Positions 8,446 through 16,985 of a DNA stretch of 48,607 nt are shown here, in pieces. Position 1 is the stretch's first letter. Every line of letters starts with the position of its first letter. The notes under the pieces were generated by a model. That model did no database searches and was not told the DNA's origin. It saw only the letters and a list, made by a program, of their open reading frames with translations. Origin of the DNA: Acidobacteriaceae bacterium (GTDB taxonomy: Bacteria; Acidobacteriota; Terriglobia; Bryobacterales; Bryobacteraceae); contig JADCJL010000038.1 of the NCBI GenBank assembly GCA_020247055.1, forward strand, positions 1-48,607, read 5' to 3'. The position numbers and the translations under genes are program-made.

Positions 8446-9840
8446 ATGCTCGTCCGTATCGCAGGGTTAGTGGCGCTGGCAGCCGTGGCGGTCTTGATTC
8501 TCATGACCGGGTCAGCGCGACGCTCTGCGCAGGCGCAGAGCGTCGCGCCCAAGTCGTCCCCTTCTGGCCCCGTACCGCCGCCGCCCAATATGTTCAGCCC
8601 GTGGTACGGCGAGTCCTTGCGCGGAATCCTCGACTTGGAGGGGGCCCAAGCGGCCCAGCTTGAGCGGCGGCTCGCGGCGAATCCGGACGATTTCCCGACG
8701 AGGCTCAAACTGATGGCTTACCATCGGCGCGCTGATCGGGCTGGCCATCAGGAAGACCGCTCCAAACGCGTGCAGCACGCGCTCTGGTTGATTGAGCATC
8801 ACCCCGAGTCGGAACTGCTGCACTCGCCCGTGTCGCGGTTCTCGCCGGGCGAGCTAAGCTCCACCGACTATCGCCGAGCGGTCGCCCTCTGGGAGGCTGC
8901 GGCCAAACGGCAGCGCGCCGAGGCAGTCGTGCAGTGGAATGCGGCTTCGTTCTTTGAGGGCCTAGACCCCGGTCTCCACATGCACTATTTGGAATCGACT
9001 GCCGCCGCAGACCCTAACCATCCGTTCGCCTTGCGTCCGTTGGCGCATCTCTATGCGCTCGCGATACTCGAGCGCGGGCCGCTAACCTTACGGGCGCGAG
9101 CCGGGCTAGATGCGTCGAAAAACGTCTGGGTGCTGGGCAACGCCGCTTACATGCTTCAGAGCCAGTACAATCAATCGGTCCAGTTCGGAGCGCCGAAGCC
9201 CAACGCAGCTGAACTGGCCGAGCGCTACTTCCTCCGCGCCAGGGCGCTCGATCCGAATCTGGACCGAAAGGCGATCCTGCCGCAGGTTGAGTTGGACGCA
9301 CTTGCTCGTGCGCGGCAAATCGAACAACAGTCCCAGCGGGATTGGGCCGCGCGCGCCGACGACGCAATTGGGAAGATCCGACGTGTCCCGGTGGAGGCGT
9401 TTCCCGAACTTCCAGCCGCCGTTGCCGGAGTCCTGCGCGCACGAAACTGTAGGGTTCCTCAGCCGTCGCCGGAAGGCGCTCCGCGCAATGCCATTCGCGG
9501 CGAGTTCTTCGTTAAGGGAGAAGCCGGTTGGGCGGTGCTCTGTTCTGTCAACAACTCGACGGCGCTGCTCGCATTCCGCAACGATCGCGACGCGAAACCG
9601 GATACGGTCACTATCCGCGATGATCGGACCTACCTGCAGATGGACAGCGACAGCATTAGCTACTCACGCCAGATCACCACCGCAGGCCACGACTACATCA
9701 TGCGCCACTACCGTGCCTACGGCGGCCCCAAGCCCCCGCCGATTGATCACCACGGCATTGATGACGCCTTTCTAGAAAAGGCTTCGACCACTTGGTATTT
9801 CTATCAAGGGAAGTGGCTTCCTTTGCGGGGCGCAGACTAG
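8446..9840 (+). CDS. Exported TPR-like protein of unknown function
   Basis: A 464-residue protein starting at the ATG at 8446 (MLVRIAGLVALAAVAVLILM), which gives a clean signal peptide or membrane anchor; the frame is open 52 codons further upstream, but that stretch is Arg/Pro-rich and unlike a signal sequence. After a Pro-rich linker (about 30-45) come helical pairs resembling tetratricopeptide repeats: ALWLIEHHPESELLHSP, HYLESTAAADPNHPFALR, and AERYFLRARALDPNL. The C-terminal third (from about 335) is a separate beta-rich domain with conserved-looking WAVLCSVNNSTALLAF and STTWYFYQGKWLPL. I do not recognise that domain. It probably works outside the cytoplasm. It stands alone between mobile remnants, so it may be horizontally acquired. 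Confidence 0.75.
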   Translation: MLVRIAGLVALAAVAVLILMTGSARRSAQAQSVAPKSSPSGPVPPPPNMFSPWYGESLRGILDLEGAQAAQLERRLAANPDDFPTRLKLMAYHRRADRAGHQEDRSKRVQHALWLIEHHPESELLHSPVSRFSPGELSSTDYRRAVALWEAAAKRQRAEAVVQWNAASFFEGLDPGLHMHYLESTAAADPNHPFALRPLAHLYALAILERGPLTLRARAGLDASKNVWVLGNAAYMLQSQYNQSVQFGAPKPNAAELAERYFLRARALDPNLDRKAILPQVELDALARARQIEQQSQRDWAARADDAIGKIRRVPVEAFPELPAAVAGVLRARNCRVPQPSPEGAPRNAIRGEFFVKGEAGWAVLCSVNNSTALLAFRNDRDAKPDTVTIRDDRTYLQMDSDSISYSRQITTAGHDYIMRHYRAYGGPKPPPIDHHGIDDAFLEKASTTWYFYQGKWLPLRGAD

Positions 9841-9925
9841 CGGCGGCTCAAGATCTGACCAGAGCAGACTCTCGCGAAGTCGCACAGTGTAGAGCGATTG
9901 AGACTGCTTCGCCCCGCCCGTCCCC

Positions 9926-10294
9926 TCACCCGCCCCCCAGCGTCCTCCCCTCAAACTCAAACCGCAGCGCCTCAAACCCCCGGCCCGCCTCCCGCGCCGC
10001 CGCCAGCCACTCCACCCGAAACGCCTCATTCTCAAGCCCCACGAACGAACACAGATACTCCTGCGCAAACCAGTCCGCCGTCTGCCCCCGCCTCTCCTCC
10101 TCGAGCACCTCCGCCGACATCCGCTCACACTCCGTCGCCTTGCCCTCCACACGCTTCCACTCCCCTCCCCCCTTCACCCACTCCTTCCAGAAAAATCCCC
10201 TCCCCCCAAACGGCGTCGACAATAACGCCAACGCCCCCCGCCCCACCACCAGCATCGGCCGCAACGCCTGATACAAAACATCGCTCACCCCTCC
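9926..10294 (-). pseudogene. 3' fragment of a phage terminase large-subunit gene
   Basis: The minus frame reads VSDVLYQALRPMLVVGRG, LALLSTPFGGRGFFWKEW, LEEERRGQTADWFAQEYLC and SFVG, matching the end of the ATPase domain (STPFGkrGFF motif) and the beginning of the nuclease region (fLeeER..l....F.QEYlCeF) of phage or prophage terminase large subunits. The Walker A and B parts upstream and most of the nuclease domain downstream are missing. No other phage structural or packaging gene is near. It is a fragment of a lost prophage or a gene moved alone. The rest of the gap (9841-9925 and 10295-10452) holds nothing I can identify. Confidence 0.65.
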
Positions 10295-10452
10295 GTGCCA
10301 ACATAGCTGAGACACTACCGGTCTCACTAATTAGAGAGGAGGGCGGAGGAGCCAACCGCAATGAACAAGCAGTACAGGAATGGTCTAGCCTCGGCGTTGG
10401 GGGCCGGGGAACGGAGACTGAAGGAAGGGGATAATGTCTGTAGGATCGACCT

Positions 10453-11067
10453 ATGCAAATGAAAATCTTCGAGGCCGCATACTCGGGCGTAATTGAAAAC
10501 CCGGAAGTGCAAAGCTCAGATGAAGGGTTGAAAGTCACTCAGGTTCGGCGCTTGATCCGAGAGCATGGAGGTACTTCTTACGAGGGAGGACTCTACCGAA
10601 TTTTCAACGCTGAGGATGCAAAGCGTTGGACGATCATGGTGCGGCGGCTCTTTCCGATAGAATCCGCCGAAGTGGAAGCGTTTGGCCGTGACTGGCAAGG
10701 CAACGTTTTTGGGTATCGAGAAGGCAGAGCGCCCCGGGTGTTTTTGTTCCAACCGGGCACTGGAGACGTTTTTGAGGTCTCTGACTCACTCGAAAGATTT
10801 CACAATGAAGAACTCACCGAGCATGCCGAGGAGGCTTTGAGCCTCAGCCTTTGGAATGAGTGGCGGTCTGATTTGCCTGGGCCGGATCGTTCGCAGTGTG
10901 TTGGTTACAGAAAGCCCGTCTTTCTGGACGGCGACGTTTCTGTTGACAATCTGGTGATGGCCGACTTGGATGTTTATTGGGATGTAATGGGACAGTTGCT
11001 TGAGCAGGTCCGAAATCTCCCCGAGGGAACGCCCATCAAGGAAATCAATCTGGCTTATCTGAATTAG
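10453..11067 (+). CDS. T6SS Tdi1-type (DUF1851/GAD-like) immunity protein, orphan
   Basis: A 204-residue cytosolic protein. The N-terminal part (about 25-65) matches the GAD-like start of DUF1851 proteins (IREHGGTSYEGGLYRIF). The C-terminal part is the Tdi1-type immunity domain: AFGRDWQGNVF at 77-86, FLFQPGTGDVFE at 97-108, ERFHNEELTEH at 114-124, QCVGYRKPVFLDG at 148-160, and DLDVYWDVMGQLLEQVR at 171-187. Known members neutralise Tde1-like DNase effectors of type VI secretion systems. No effector, VgrG or secretion gene is nearby, so this is an orphan immunity gene or one recruited to another use. Its base composition (many A/T-ending codons) is visibly lower in GC than its neighbours, suggesting transfer. 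A second in-frame ATG at 10459 is an alternative start. Confidence 0.85.
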   Translation: MQMKIFEAAYSGVIENPEVQSSDEGLKVTQVRRLIREHGGTSYEGGLYRIFNAEDAKRWTIMVRRLFPIESAEVEAFGRDWQGNVFGYREGRAPRVFLFQPGTGDVFEVSDSLERFHNEELTEHAEEALSLSLWNEWRSDLPGPDRSQCVGYRKPVFLDGDVSVDNLVMADLDVYWDVMGQLLEQVRNLPEGTPIKEINLAYLN

Positions 11068-11182
11068 CGGAGACACCATCACCCATGTGCCAGGTCAATA
11101 GAGCACGGCTTTCCAGCGTTGGCATTCGGGCTTGACGGCTTAGAAGGCGGCTGGCAGGAGATGAATCTGACCTCGGTTGGCA

Positions 11183-11198
11183 GCGATCGCGCGATCGC
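11183..11198. repeat. Perfect 16-bp palindrome GCGATCGCGCGATCGC
   Basis: Two GCGATCGC octamers, each itself a palindrome, are fused into one 16-bp perfect palindrome in the non-coding stretch 11068-11294. That stretch shows no gene I can support. It could be chance in GC-rich DNA or a protein-binding site. Confidence 0.5.
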
Positions 11199-11294
11199 GG
11201 CGGAGCGAACTCCGGATGGAGTCCCCGTGCCATTCTTCGGCTTTCCGAGTCTACACCCGGGAATGAGCGGCCTCAGGTCATCGCGTACACACAG

Positions 11295-11702
11295 TTGGAC
11301 GTGGGACGTATGTCGGTTTTGTACCGTGATGCGGTGACGGCCAGCAATATCAACGCGGTCCAGTTGCTGATCAACAGCGAGTTGAACGGCGCAACGGCCT
11401 GTTATGTCGGGTACGACGCGATGGCGAATGTAATGTACCTTGTGAATGATGCGGGAACCGGCCTTCTGCTTCCCGGAATCACTCCCGGTGCTCCCGGTAC
11501 GTCGACCAATCAGCAGTGCACTCTCGATGGCGCTACCAGTTCCCGGGCCGTGAACGGCCGCGACCTTACCTTGATCTTTGGCTTGACGTTGAAGCCGAGC
11601 TTCCTGGGCCACCTCCTCTATTTCGGAGGGATACAGAGCAAGTCGCCTGGTTTGCCAAACAGCGGATGGCGGTACTTGCGCTATCTGGACCGGACTCAAT
11701 AG
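11295..11702 (+). pseudogene. C-terminal fragment of an acidobacterial secreted adhesin-like protein
   Basis: The frame reads INAVQLLINSELNGATACYVGYD, VMYLVNDAGTGLL, TNQQCTLDGATSS, then a beta-rich tail ending SGWRYLRYLDRTQ. I recognise the pattern (LIN..LNG..ACY..Y....N.LYLVNDAG......nsQCtv.G.gSs) from a domain recurring at the C-termini of very large secreted Ig-like or repeat proteins of Acidobacteria. Such proteins normally have hundreds of residues, a signal peptide and several Ig-like domains in front; here none is visible upstream, so this is a detached terminal fragment. Its stop overlaps the stop of the convergent Hsp70 gene by a few bases. Confidence 0.6.
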
Positions 11703-14329
11703 GAATCGGCGAAGATGAGGCCGCTGGGGAGCTCCTCGCCGAACAGGCGGGCGAGGGATTCGGCCGAATCGGTGGCTTTGCCCTCGAGACGGGCCAGCAG
11801 CGCTTCGGCGTCTTTGTGCTGGCGGATCCGGGCTCCGACGAGAGAGAGGGTGACGGCCGGGACGTCGAGGGTGGCGTTGCCCGTCTTCTGACAAAGGGCG
11901 ACCAGGGTATCGGGAACGGCCGCGTGCGGCTGCTTGGCGAGCTGCTCGGCCCAGCGGACGGCGGTGGCGGCGGGCAGCACCAGATTCAGAGGCCCGTAGA
12001 AGAGTTTGCGGGCGCCGATGCGGCTGAGGCACCATAGATCCGTGTCCGGATGGGTGGACTGGTTGTTCCGCAGACGCTTGAGGCAGGCTTCGCCGAGTTC
12101 GGTGCGGGTGCCGGCGGGCAGGTGTTCGAGGCTGGCCGCCGTGCGCCAGAGTTCGCGCTGCAGGCTGGGATTGAGCCGCGGCGCCTTCTTGTTGCCTTTC
12201 GGGAGAATCTGGTTGGCGATGCGCTGATAGATATCCGTCTGCTGGTTGCGGTTGAGGCCCCCGGCGACGCGGCCCCAGAAGATCCACCACTCAATTTCCG
12301 GCTGCACCTGATTGCCGAACGCGAGGCCGGAGGCATAGACCCGCCGGGCCTGTTCAATCCGGAGTTCGTCGCCCGGGAAGCCGAAGCCCGGCCGCAGACA
12401 GAGGCCGGCGAGGTTCAGCCAGCGGGATTCGTGGGCCGCGGAGCGCTTGCGGCCGTCGGCGAGCTGGAGAAACAGATCGGCAAAGCGGCGAATGACGCTC
12501 AAGGGCCAACTGGCGCGGCCGAGGCCGAGCAGTTGTTCGAGTTTGGCGGGTAGCTCTTCGGGCGGGAGGGCGCCGGCGGCGAAGGTCTCCCGGATGAGGG
12601 CTTCGGCCTGGGCCACGGCTTCGTCGGCAATGACCGTAGCGGCCCGCTGCGCCGTAGGAATGGCGGACTTGCGGAGTTCGAACTGGAGACGCCAGCGGTT
12701 GTCGCTGACCTTCGAATCACACCAGATTTCGAGCGTGCCGACGGCGGTGAGCTTAGCGCCGAGCCGGACGGGGACGAGCCGCTCGCCGGTGGGCTTGCCG
12801 AAGCGGATGAGGGCCTGAAGCGGGGCGTGGGCGTGGAGTTCGGGTTCGTCCGAGAGGTCGACCACGTCGCCGATGTGATCTTCCGTACGGTGCAGCGAGC
12901 TGTAGAGGCGGAAGCTGACGGGCCGGTTAGCAACGAGTTGGAGGCCTGCGTGGTCGATGGACATCTCGGCGCCCTCTTCGCTACCGCGGGGGGCGAGGCA
13001 GATGGACTGTTTGCGGTCCGGCGAGAGGCCGATGAAGTAAGCCCGGGGCAGGCCGCCGCGGACGAGGACGCCCTTGCCGCCGGTGCGGACGTTGGCGTAG
13101 TAGGCGGCGCCGACGGCGACGGCGAGATCGAGGTCGCGGTTTTCAAAGATGGCCGGGCGCTTGGCGAACCAGTGTTCGAGCACATCGGCGACGCGCTGGC
13201 GGAGGAGTTCCGGGATGAAGAAGCCGCCGTTGAACAGGATGGCGTCGGGTCCGTCGGTGATGCCGTTGTCGGCGAGGAAGGCGGCCAGATGCTTGGTGAC
13301 GGCGGGGTCGGAGACATAGGGCAGGCCGAGTTCGCGGAACAGGCTGCGCTTGTCGTCCTTCGGCCGTTCAGTGAGCGGGGCGGCGGGGAGGAAGCCTTCG
13401 AGAGCGAGTTCGAGCGCTTCGGCGCGCAGAATTTCCGTGCGGAGCGTGCCGCCGATGAGCGAACTGCCGGCGCCGAGGACGGTGATCTCCACCTTTTCGA
13501 GATTGGGTTCGTTGAGTAACCGCTCTTTGGCGGCGGCGCACTGGCGGCGGAGGGCGGAGCGCTGGCGGAGCGAGAGCTGCTGGCCGAGCTTGGCTTCGAC
13601 GAGCCAGGCGAGGGTGAGGTCGAGGTTATCGCCGCCGAGGAGGAGGTGTTTGCCGACGGCGGTGCGGGTGAACTCGACGAGGTCGCCGGTGCGGGAGACC
13701 TTGATGAGCGTGAAGTCGCTGGTGCCGCCGCCGACGTCGCAGACGAGGACGGTCTGGCCGTCGAAGAGCTGCTTTTGCGAAGCGGTGAGGTGGTTGGCGA
13801 TCCAGGAGTAGAAGGCGGCGGCGGGCTCTTCGATGAGCGTGATGTTTTCGAGGCCCGCCTGGGCGGCGGCCTGGACGGTGAGTTCGCGGGCCTCTTCGTC
13901 AAAGGAAGCGGGGACGGTGAGGACGATGTCCTGGGCGGCGAGGGGGGTTTCCGGATGAGCGGTGTCCCAGGCTTCGCGGATATGGCGGAGGAAGGCGGCG
14001 GAGACTTCAACGGGGGAGAGTTCGCGGGCTTCGGGCTGGGCTTCCCAGGGGAGGATTTTGGCCGAGCGGTCGACGTCGGGGTTGGAGAGCCAGCTTTTGG
14101 CCGAGTGGACGGAGCGGGTGGGGGTGAGGGCGCCCTGTTCGCGGGCGTAGGCGCCGACGTAGGTCTGGTCGGCGAGGTAGAGGAAGCTGGGGAGGGTACG
14201 GAGCTTTTCGAGGCGGCCCGGGGCGGTGAACTGGGGGATTTCGAAGACGCTGATGGCAGCGTCGTCGCTCGAGGGGTCCCAATAGGCGAGGGCGGAGTTG
14301 GTGGTGCCGAGGTCGATACCGATCTTCAT
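11696..14329 (-). CDS. Hsp70-family protein with C-terminal DUF3731 region
   Basis: An 877-residue cytosolic Hsp70-like ATPase. The N-terminal actin-fold nucleotide-binding domain is intact: phosphate-1 loop GIDLGTTNSALAYW at residues 3-16, connect-1 LTVPASFDEEA, phosphate-2 loop CDVGGGTSDFTLIKV, and adenosine-loop region ILFNGGFF. A short beta-rich region follows, replacing the canonical DnaK substrate-binding domain, and then a roughly 300-residue alpha-helical tail (QLADGRKRSAAHESRWLNLA, WIFWGRVAGGLNRNQQTDIY) of the DUF3731 type. DnaK normally has about 640 residues and an EEVD-like end; neither applies. The ATG overlaps the stop of the upstream Hsp70 gene by 4 bp (ATGA), so translation is probably coupled. 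Expected to be a specialised chaperone-like ATPase; its client is unknown. Confidence 0.92.
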   Translation of the reverse strand: MKIGIDLGTTNSALAYWDPSSDDAAISVFEIPQFTAPGRLEKLRTLPSFLYLADQTYVGAYAREQGALTPTRSVHSAKSWLSNPDVDRSAKILPWEAQPEARELSPVEVSAAFLRHIREAWDTAHPETPLAAQDIVLTVPASFDEEARELTVQAAAQAGLENITLIEEPAAAFYSWIANHLTASQKQLFDGQTVLVCDVGGGTSDFTLIKVSRTGDLVEFTRTAVGKHLLLGGDNLDLTLAWLVEAKLGQQLSLRQRSALRRQCAAAKERLLNEPNLEKVEITVLGAGSSLIGGTLRTEILRAEALELALEGFLPAAPLTERPKDDKRSLFRELGLPYVSDPAVTKHLAAFLADNGITDGPDAILFNGGFFIPELLRQRVADVLEHWFAKRPAIFENRDLDLAVAVGAAYYANVRTGGKGVLVRGGLPRAYFIGLSPDRKQSICLAPRGSEEGAEMSIDHAGLQLVANRPVSFRLYSSLHRTEDHIGDVVDLSDEPELHAHAPLQALIRFGKPTGERLVPVRLGAKLTAVGTLEIWCDSKVSDNRWRLQFELRKSAIPTAQRAATVIADEAVAQAEALIRETFAAGALPPEELPAKLEQLLGLGRASWPLSVIRRFADLFLQLADGRKRSAAHESRWLNLAGLCLRPGFGFPGDELRIEQARRVYASGLAFGNQVQPEIEWWIFWGRVAGGLNRNQQTDIYQRIANQILPKGNKKAPRLNPSLQRELWRTAASLEHLPAGTRTELGEACLKRLRNNQSTHPDTDLWCLSRIGARKLFYGPLNLVLPAATAVRWAEQLAKQPHAAVPDTLVALCQKTGNATLDVPAVTLSLVGARIRQHKDAEALLARLEGKATDSAESLARLFGEELPSGLIFADSY

Positions 14330-15960
14330 GAGCGTAGGTTGAATTCGAGCTTCCAGCGTTGTCCGCCGGCGGCGACGCAGTAGATTTCGAGCATGCCGGT
14401 TTCGGTGACCTGCGCTTCGAGCGAAACACGGGCCGGAGCGCCGGAGAGGGTGACTTCCATGGGGGCCAGCTCTTCGACGCCCGGAGGGATGGGGTCGAGG
14501 AGGTCGCCGGGCTGGTCGTCTTTCCGGGTGGTGGAGGAGAAGAAGCGGAACTCGGCCGGCTCGCCGGTGCGAAGGGAGAACTCGTATTTGGGCAGGGCGA
14601 CGGCCGAGCCTTCTTCGAGGCCGAAGGGGACGACGGTAAGCGCCTTCATGGGCGCCGGGAAGCCGGGGACGGCGGGCATGGCGGATTCGATGCCGAGGTA
14701 ATAGGTGCGGGGCACGCCACCGCGGATGCGGAGGCCGCGGCCCTGGCGGGCGAGGCCGTAGTAGGCCGCGCCGCGGGCGACGGCGTGCATGAGGTCTTCG
14801 CCGCTGAGGACTTCGACGGGCGCGGGGAGCCAGGAGTTGAGGACGGCGAGCAGGCGCTGGCGGAGCAGCGGGGCGTGGAAGACGCCGCCATTGAACAGGA
14901 CGTGGGTAGGCTGCTGGCCGCGGAGGAAGGCGGCGAGATGGCGGGTGATGGCGGGGTCGGAGGCGTAGGGGAGGCCGACCTCCTGCAGGGCGGCGCGGCG
15001 GGGGCGAGCGGGGACGTCGGCGGCCGTGGCGGGGGGGAAGAAGCCGTCGAGGAGGACCTGTTCGAGGGTGGTGCGGCGGAGGGCGGCTTTGAGGGTGCCG
15101 CCGATGAGGCCGGTGCCGCGGCCGAGGATGGTGACGGGCTCTTCGGCCTGGGTGGCGCCGGGGGCGAGGAGCTTTTCTTTGGCGACGCGGCAGCGCTGCC
15201 AGAGGGCGTGGACCTGGGCGGCGTCGAGTTTCGGCATCTCCGCTTCGACGGCGCGGGCGAGGGCGAGGTCCATATTGTCGCCGCCGAGGAGGATGTGTTC
15301 GCCGACGGCGATGCGTTCGAGGGCGAGTTCGCCCGCGTCGTCGGTGACGCGGATGAGGGTGAAGTCGGTGGTGCCGCCGCCGATGTCGATAACGAGGATA
15401 AGGGCGCCGGGGTGGATGCGTTCGCGCCAGTCCGGGTGGCGTTCGAGCCAGGCGTAGAAGGCGGCCTGCGGCTCTTCGAGGAGGACGGGGGTGGGGTAGC
15501 CGGCCTGCTGGGCGGCTTCGAGGGTGAGGTTGCGGGCGGCGGCGTCGAAGGAGGCCGGGACGGTGAGGAGGACGTTGTGGGTGTCGAAGTCCGGGGTGGC
15601 GGCGCGGAGGTGGGCGAGGTAGGCGCGGCTGGCTTCGACGGCGGACAGGTGGGGCATTTCCGCGGCGACAGCGAGCCACGATTTAGCAGAGTGGACGAAG
15701 CGGGCGGGGTTTTCGGGGCCGCGCTTTTTGGCCAGTTCGCCGGTGACATAAGGCGGATTTTCGTCCCAGGGCAGGGCGAGGGCGCCGGGGGCGAACTCGT
15801 TGGGGCGAGGGAGATAGAGACAGGAGGGCAGCAACGATTCGGCGCGGACTTCACCCGGGTTGACGAGTTGGCGAATGCCGAGGAGTTCCACCCCGGCTTC
15901 GGCGGCGCGCGCAACGGCACAGTTGGTGGTGCCGAGGTCGATGCCAAGGGTTGGCTTCAT
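14326..15960 (-). CDS. Hsp70-family protein (short, DnaK/YegD-like)
   Basis: A 544-residue Hsp70-like ATPase starting MKPTLGIDLGTTNCAVA at 15960; a TTG at 15969 would add three residues. The phosphate-1 loop, LTVPASFDAAA, IDIGGGTTDFTLIRV and VLFNGGVFHAPL are all present, so nucleotide binding looks intact. Beyond about residue 420 only a compact beta-rich region remains (EFRFFSSTTRKDDQPGDLLD, then a strand-rich end); no helical lid is present. It is clearly paralogous to the next gene across the first 500 residues but lacks the DUF3731 tail. The start lies immediately after the DUF2760 stop (15962), and the stop overlaps the next start, so all three genes form one operon. No dnaJ or grpE is near. 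Confidence 0.92.
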   Translation of the reverse strand: MKPTLGIDLGTTNCAVARAAEAGVELLGIRQLVNPGEVRAESLLPSCLYLPRPNEFAPGALALPWDENPPYVTGELAKKRGPENPARFVHSAKSWLAVAAEMPHLSAVEASRAYLAHLRAATPDFDTHNVLLTVPASFDAAARNLTLEAAQQAGYPTPVLLEEPQAAFYAWLERHPDWRERIHPGALILVIDIGGGTTDFTLIRVTDDAGELALERIAVGEHILLGGDNMDLALARAVEAEMPKLDAAQVHALWQRCRVAKEKLLAPGATQAEEPVTILGRGTGLIGGTLKAALRRTTLEQVLLDGFFPPATAADVPARPRRAALQEVGLPYASDPAITRHLAAFLRGQQPTHVLFNGGVFHAPLLRQRLLAVLNSWLPAPVEVLSGEDLMHAVARGAAYYGLARQGRGLRIRGGVPRTYYLGIESAMPAVPGFPAPMKALTVVPFGLEEGSAVALPKYEFSLRTGEPAEFRFFSSTTRKDDQPGDLLDPIPPGVEELAPMEVTLSGAPARVSLEAQVTETGMLEIYCVAAGGQRWKLEFNLRS

Positions 15961-15961
15961 G

Positions 15962-16504
15962 CTATTCAATTTCGATTTCGGCGGGGGCGAGGATGTGGAC
16001 GGACATGGCCGGCTTCACTTCGGGCAGATCGACCTTCGAGGCATGCCAGCCCTTGTGGCGGAGGGTGCCGCCCGGGGGCTTGCCCTGGGCCGGGACGTTG
16101 CCGAGGAACTTGAGCGCGGCGTTGTCTTTGGCGAGGGGGCCGGCGGCGCGCGTTTCGGTGTAGGTGCCTTCGACGCCATCGATGACCGGGGCGAGGGTGA
16201 CATAGCGGCCGATGGCCTTGCCGGCCTGTTCGTGCAGGGTGCGCACGGCGGCGCCGACCTGATCGTCCTGATAGGCGGAGATGTCTTCCATGAGGAAGTC
16301 GACGAGGCGGGCCTCGCGCTGAAGGATGCCGAGCATTTGGAGGGCGCCGTCGCTGGTTTTCGCGACGGGGACGGGGGCGGCCTTCGGCTCCGGCTTCTTC
16401 TCGACGGCCTTGGTGTATCCGTAGGTTTTGGCTACGTCAGGGGGGAGGGTTCCCGAAAAAAGGATTCCAAAAAAGGATGAGAAGGCGTCAGCGATACGAG
16501 ACAA
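15962..16504 (-). CDS. DUF2760 domain protein
   Basis: A 180-residue protein that leads the Hsp70 operon. I chose the TTG at 16504 because an AGGAG ribosome-binding site lies 7 nt upstream (16512-16516); a GTG at 16534 without such a site would add ten residues. The start is a hydrophobic amphipathic helix (IADAFSSFFGILFSG), followed by a Lys/Pro linker and the conserved body (LQMLGILQREARLVDFLMED, GAAVRTLHEQAG, and the KGWHASKVDLPEV end) characteristic of DUF2760. From recalled genomes, DUF2760 genes repeatedly sit beside atypical Hsp70 genes, which supports a joint role. The N-terminal helix could dock it on membranes; that is inference. Confidence 0.85.
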   Translation of the reverse strand: MSRIADAFSSFFGILFSGTLPPDVAKTYGYTKAVEKKPEPKAAPVPVAKTSDGALQMLGILQREARLVDFLMEDISAYQDDQVGAAVRTLHEQAGKAIGRYVTLAPVIDGVEGTYTETRAAGPLAKDNAALKFLGNVPAQGKPPGGTLRHKGWHASKVDLPEVKPAMSVHILAPAEIEIE

Positions 16505-16540
16505 CGAAAAGCTCCTGAAACCTTCAGGATACACCGTACG

Positions 16541-16936
16541 CTACTGGACAGGCCCGTCGACCGGCCAATCGGCGAGCAGATCGGGGGTGACCTGCTGACG
16601 TGGACGGGAGCTGGATTCCCGGGCGATGAGGAGGCTGCGTTCGGCGGTGACGATGGTGGACTCGTAGGATTTCTGGGCGCGGTCGAGGTCTTCGGCCCGG
16701 ATGCCGCTGGCGACGAACTGGTCGCGGAAGCGTTCGTAGCGTTCAATTTTGAACAGGGCGTGGATGATCATGTCGCAGTCGAACTGCTCCACGATGTTTT
16801 CGGGCTGCCAGCGTTCCCAGACCTGGTCGGTGATCTGTTGCACCCGTTCGACCGTTTCGCCGGGGAGGAGGGTAATGGAGAGGTGGCCGATGCGAATGGT
16901 GGGCAAGCGACGGCGAGGCTTGGAGTTCGGCGGCAT
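16541..16936 (-). CDS. Hypothetical protein
   Basis: A 131-residue, soluble, charged protein (ATG at 16936) that I do not recognise. It begins with an Arg/Lys-rich stretch (PPNSKPRRRLPTIRIG), has one beta-like segment (HLSITLLPGETVERV) and then mostly alpha-helix (WERWQPENIVEQF, FKIERYERFRDQFVASG, AEDLDRAQKSYEST). No signal peptide, membrane segment or metal motif is seen. It ends 36 bp before the DUF2760 start and begins about 50 bp after the MerR-TPR gene on the same strand, so it may be co-transcribed with either. Confidence 0.65.
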   Translation of the reverse strand: MPPNSKPRRRLPTIRIGHLSITLLPGETVERVQQITDQVWERWQPENIVEQFDCDMIIHALFKIERYERFRDQFVASGIRAEDLDRAQKSYESTIVTAERSLLIARESSSRPRQQVTPDLLADWPVDGPVQ

Positions 16937-16985
16937 CGGAGCGGATCAAGTTAGTTATAGCAGGACCGGGGCGGCGGCGGGAGAA

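Noticed and set aside
14330-15679. Continuation of the second Hsp70 frame upstream of its ATG, giving a single 1327-residue protein
   Set aside because: The upstream part is an Arg/Pro/His-rich out-of-frame reading of the first Hsp70 gene. The GIDLGTTN start and the 4-bp overlap mark the true start at 14329.
14359-16113. 584-codon plus-strand open frame opposite the Hsp70 genes
   Set aside because: Consists of GEGG/AEEG-type repeats caused by codon bias of the Hsp70 genes; no motifs.
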